From contig NZ_JAMBPR010000010.1 of NCBI RefSeq assembly GCF_024206475.1, positions 1-64,000 of the forward strand: a stretch of 64,000 bases of DNA. Direction: 5' to 3'. Made by a program: the position numbers and the translations under genes. The notes under the pieces were generated by a model, which was not told the DNA's origin, searched no databases, and saw nothing but the letters and a program-made list of their open reading frames with translations. The DNA comes from Paraburkholderia sp. CNPSo 3274. GTDB lineage: Bacteria > Pseudomonadota > Gammaproteobacteria > Burkholderiales > Burkholderiaceae. Below are positions 62,455 through 64,000 of this stretch, in pieces (position 1 is the stretch's first letter; each line of letters begins with the position of its first letter).

Positions 62455-63798
62455 ATGACTTCAGGTTCCAGTAACGCGCTGCGCGGCTATGCGAGGCTTG
62501 TCGTGGCTAGCGCGCTCACCGGCGTGGGCGCCGGGCTCGGTGGCATGATGCTGGCGCTGTTGCTTCATGAAATCCAGCATCTGGCATATGGCTATAGCCT
62601 CTGTCGAATAGTAAGTGAGGAATCCTTTCTAAGCGGTGTCGCTGACGCGTCGCCTGCGCGACGCTTCGAGGCGCTCGTGCTCTGCGGCCTCGTGGCCGGT
62701 TTCGGCTGGTGGGCGCTCTACCGCTGGGGACGCCCACTGGTCAGCATCAAGCAGGCGCTGACTGCCGGCGCTCCTCGCATGCCGGTTCTGAGCACCATCG
62801 TGCATGCCTTGCTGCAGATCGTGACGGTCGCATTGGGCTCGCCTCTCGGGCGGGAAGTCGCACCGCGAGAGATCGGCGCGCTGTGGGGAGGCTGGCTCGC
62901 GCGGCGAGCGGGGCTGTCGCTCGCGGATCAGCGCGTTCTGGTGGCATGCGGAGCGGGCGCCGGGCTCGCAGCGGTCTACAACGTGCCATTGGGCGGAGCG
63001 CTCTTTGTGCTCGAAGTACTGCTGGGTAGTTTCGAATGGCGGCTCGCGGTGCCGGCCCTCGTGACTTCTTCGCTGGCCGCGGTCACGGCGTGGGTCGGGC
63101 TCGGCAATGAACAGCAGTACAGCGTTGCGCAACTGACGCTGGGAGCGCCGCTCGTCGTATGGTCCGCGATGGCAGGGCCGGTGTTCGGGGCGGCGGCGTG
63201 GGGCTTTGTCCGGCTCACGAGCGCTGCGCGTGCCCACGCGCCGAAGGACTGGCGTTTGCCTGCTCTTTCGGTGCTCAATTTCGCGGTGGTCGGTGTTCTC
63301 GTCATCTACTACCCGCAGTTGGCGGGCAATGGCAAGGGCCCGGCAGGCCTCGCGTTCGACAGCCATCTCACCATCGGACTGGCAGCCACGCTGCTCGTGC
63401 TGAAAGTGGCAATCGAAGCGTCGAGTCTGCGCGCGGGCGCCGAGGGCGGCCTGCTGACGCCGGGGCTCGCGAATGGCGCGTTGCTTGCCATTGTGCTTGG
63501 CGGCCTGTGGAACATGCTCTGGCCGGGAACCTCCGCGGGCAGTTTCGCCATGGTCGGAGCGAGCGCCTTTCTCGCCGCCTCCATGCAAATGCCGCTTACG
63601 GCAATCGTGCTCATGCTCGAGTTCACTCGCGTGAATCAAGATGCGCTGGTTCCGATGCTCCTGTGCATCGCGGGTTCGGTATCGACATTCAGACTGATGT
63701 CGAAGGCGCTGGCCGGGAGCGCGAGTCCGACGTCGAAGAGCCAGCGTGCGAGCGCGAAGCCCGCGCTCGAAAAGGTGCCTGCGCTTCACAACGAATGA
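62455..63798 (+). CDS. CLC-family chloride channel/antiporter
   Basis: A 447-residue CLC-type membrane protein with the duplicated helical core. The filter region SIKQALTAGAPRMPVLST stands for GSGIP, and the GREGP motif appears as PLGREVAPREIGALWGG, retaining the gating-position Glu. Further: AGAGLAAVYNVPLGGALFVL and GAEGGLLTPGLANGALLAIV. It belongs to the shorter CLC group without CBS domains. It moves chloride or fluoride across the inner membrane. ATG at 62455 is preferred over GTG at 62416 because relatives start with a NALRGYARL segment. Confidence 0.86.
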   Translation: MTSGSSNALRGYARLVVASALTGVGAGLGGMMLALLLHEIQHLAYGYSLCRIVSEESFLSGVADASPARRFEALVLCGLVAGFGWWALYRWGRPLVSIKQALTAGAPRMPVLSTIVHALLQIVTVALGSPLGREVAPREIGALWGGWLARRAGLSLADQRVLVACGAGAGLAAVYNVPLGGALFVLEVLLGSFEWRLAVPALVTSSLAAVTAWVGLGNEQQYSVAQLTLGAPLVVWSAMAGPVFGAAAWGFVRLTSAARAHAPKDWRLPALSVLNFAVVGVLVIYYPQLAGNGKGPAGLAFDSHLTIGLAATLLVLKVAIEASSLRAGAEGGLLTPGLANGALLAIVLGGLWNMLWPGTSAGSFAMVGASAFLAASMQMPLTAIVLMLEFTRVNQDALVPMLLCIAGSVSTFRLMSKALAGSASPTSKSQRASAKPALEKVPALHNE

Positions 63799-64000
63799 GC
63801 AGCGCGGCGCATATTGCGCATCCGCTCGGGGTGGGGGGGGGCGCCGGTCCTCCCATGCCTGCAAAACAGTCTTGTCGGGCCGGGCTTTCGGACGCGGCCT
63901 GCCTTCGACAACATGTAATCCGTAGCGGCACAATGCGGCTTACATTCGCGCGAGCGGACGGTGGAACTCAAGGCGAATCCGGCGGGACGAGCTGCCCTCA
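63799..64000. other. Right-edge stretch with a G run, no gene
   Basis: After the CLC stop there is a run of nine G at 63833-63841 and no supported frame. The window ends before the next gene. Confidence 0.4.

Noticed and set aside
63833..63841. Nine-G run as a phase-variation tract
   Set aside because: It is outside any gene and after the CLC stop; no promoter or frame that it could switch is visible.

Overview
The window looks like a GC-rich accessory chromosome or megaplasmid region of a Burkholderiales bacterium, most likely Paraburkholderia, Caballeronia or a close relative. The evidence is gene style: many LysR regulators, Burkholderia-type porins, FUSC exporters, DUF3311 plus SSS transporter pairs, short conserved Burkholderia hypotheticals and GTG starts. 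The species call is inference. I saw no rRNA, tRNA or CRISPR array.

Layout. 1-9000 is a patchwork: an IS transposase tail, a GST, two paralogous cysteine hydrolases with an HxlR regulator, an MFS transporter, a muconolactone-isomerase-like protein, a crotonase, and four broken genes (acuI-like, YbfB-like MFS, a ferric-reductase-like membrane protein, a VOC protein). 8.4-12.8 kb holds TetR/SDR and SDR/LysR divergent pairs and a LysE exporter. 12.9-21.8 kb appears to be a sulfur module. A tight seven-gene minus-strand operon encodes an aminotransferase, DUF3311, an SSS symporter, a methyltransferase, an ETHE1/Blh-type sulfur dioxygenase and two small proteins. Nearby are a LysR regulator, a YeiE-like LysR and a YeiH-type exporter. 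A palindrome GTTTCC-N4-GGAAAC stands upstream of three of these units.

21.9-36 kb is mixed: a stress-type protein, an IS110 relic abutting a broken porin, an orphan TatA, an alpha/beta hydrolase with LysR and aldehyde dehydrogenase, a GNAT, an SDR with a signal-like N-terminus, LysR and an intact porin, separated by several decayed stretches. 36-39.7 kb is an acetoin locus (alsS, acetolactate decarboxylase, divergent LysR). 39.8-48.7 kb has a FUSC exporter, a small secreted protein and a phosphorelay (single-domain receiver, hybrid kinase, OmpR-type regulator), bracketed by two paralogous LysR genes. 49-56.3 kb is one long minus-strand operon, cioA-cioB-lutA-lutB-lutC-FUSC, joining lactate oxidation to a bd-type quinol oxidase. 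56.6-64 kb holds two small proteins, a chemoreceptor, a truncated LysR, a full LysR, a bicupin protein and a CLC-type channel.

The recurring theme is LysR, HxlR or TetR regulators whose likely operators can be read as repeated palindromes linking neighbouring transcription units. The strongest candidate for an undescribed system is the 12.9-21.8 kb sulfur module: amino-acid uptake and transamination, persulfide oxidation to sulfite, and sulfite export under one operator family. Its substrate is inference.
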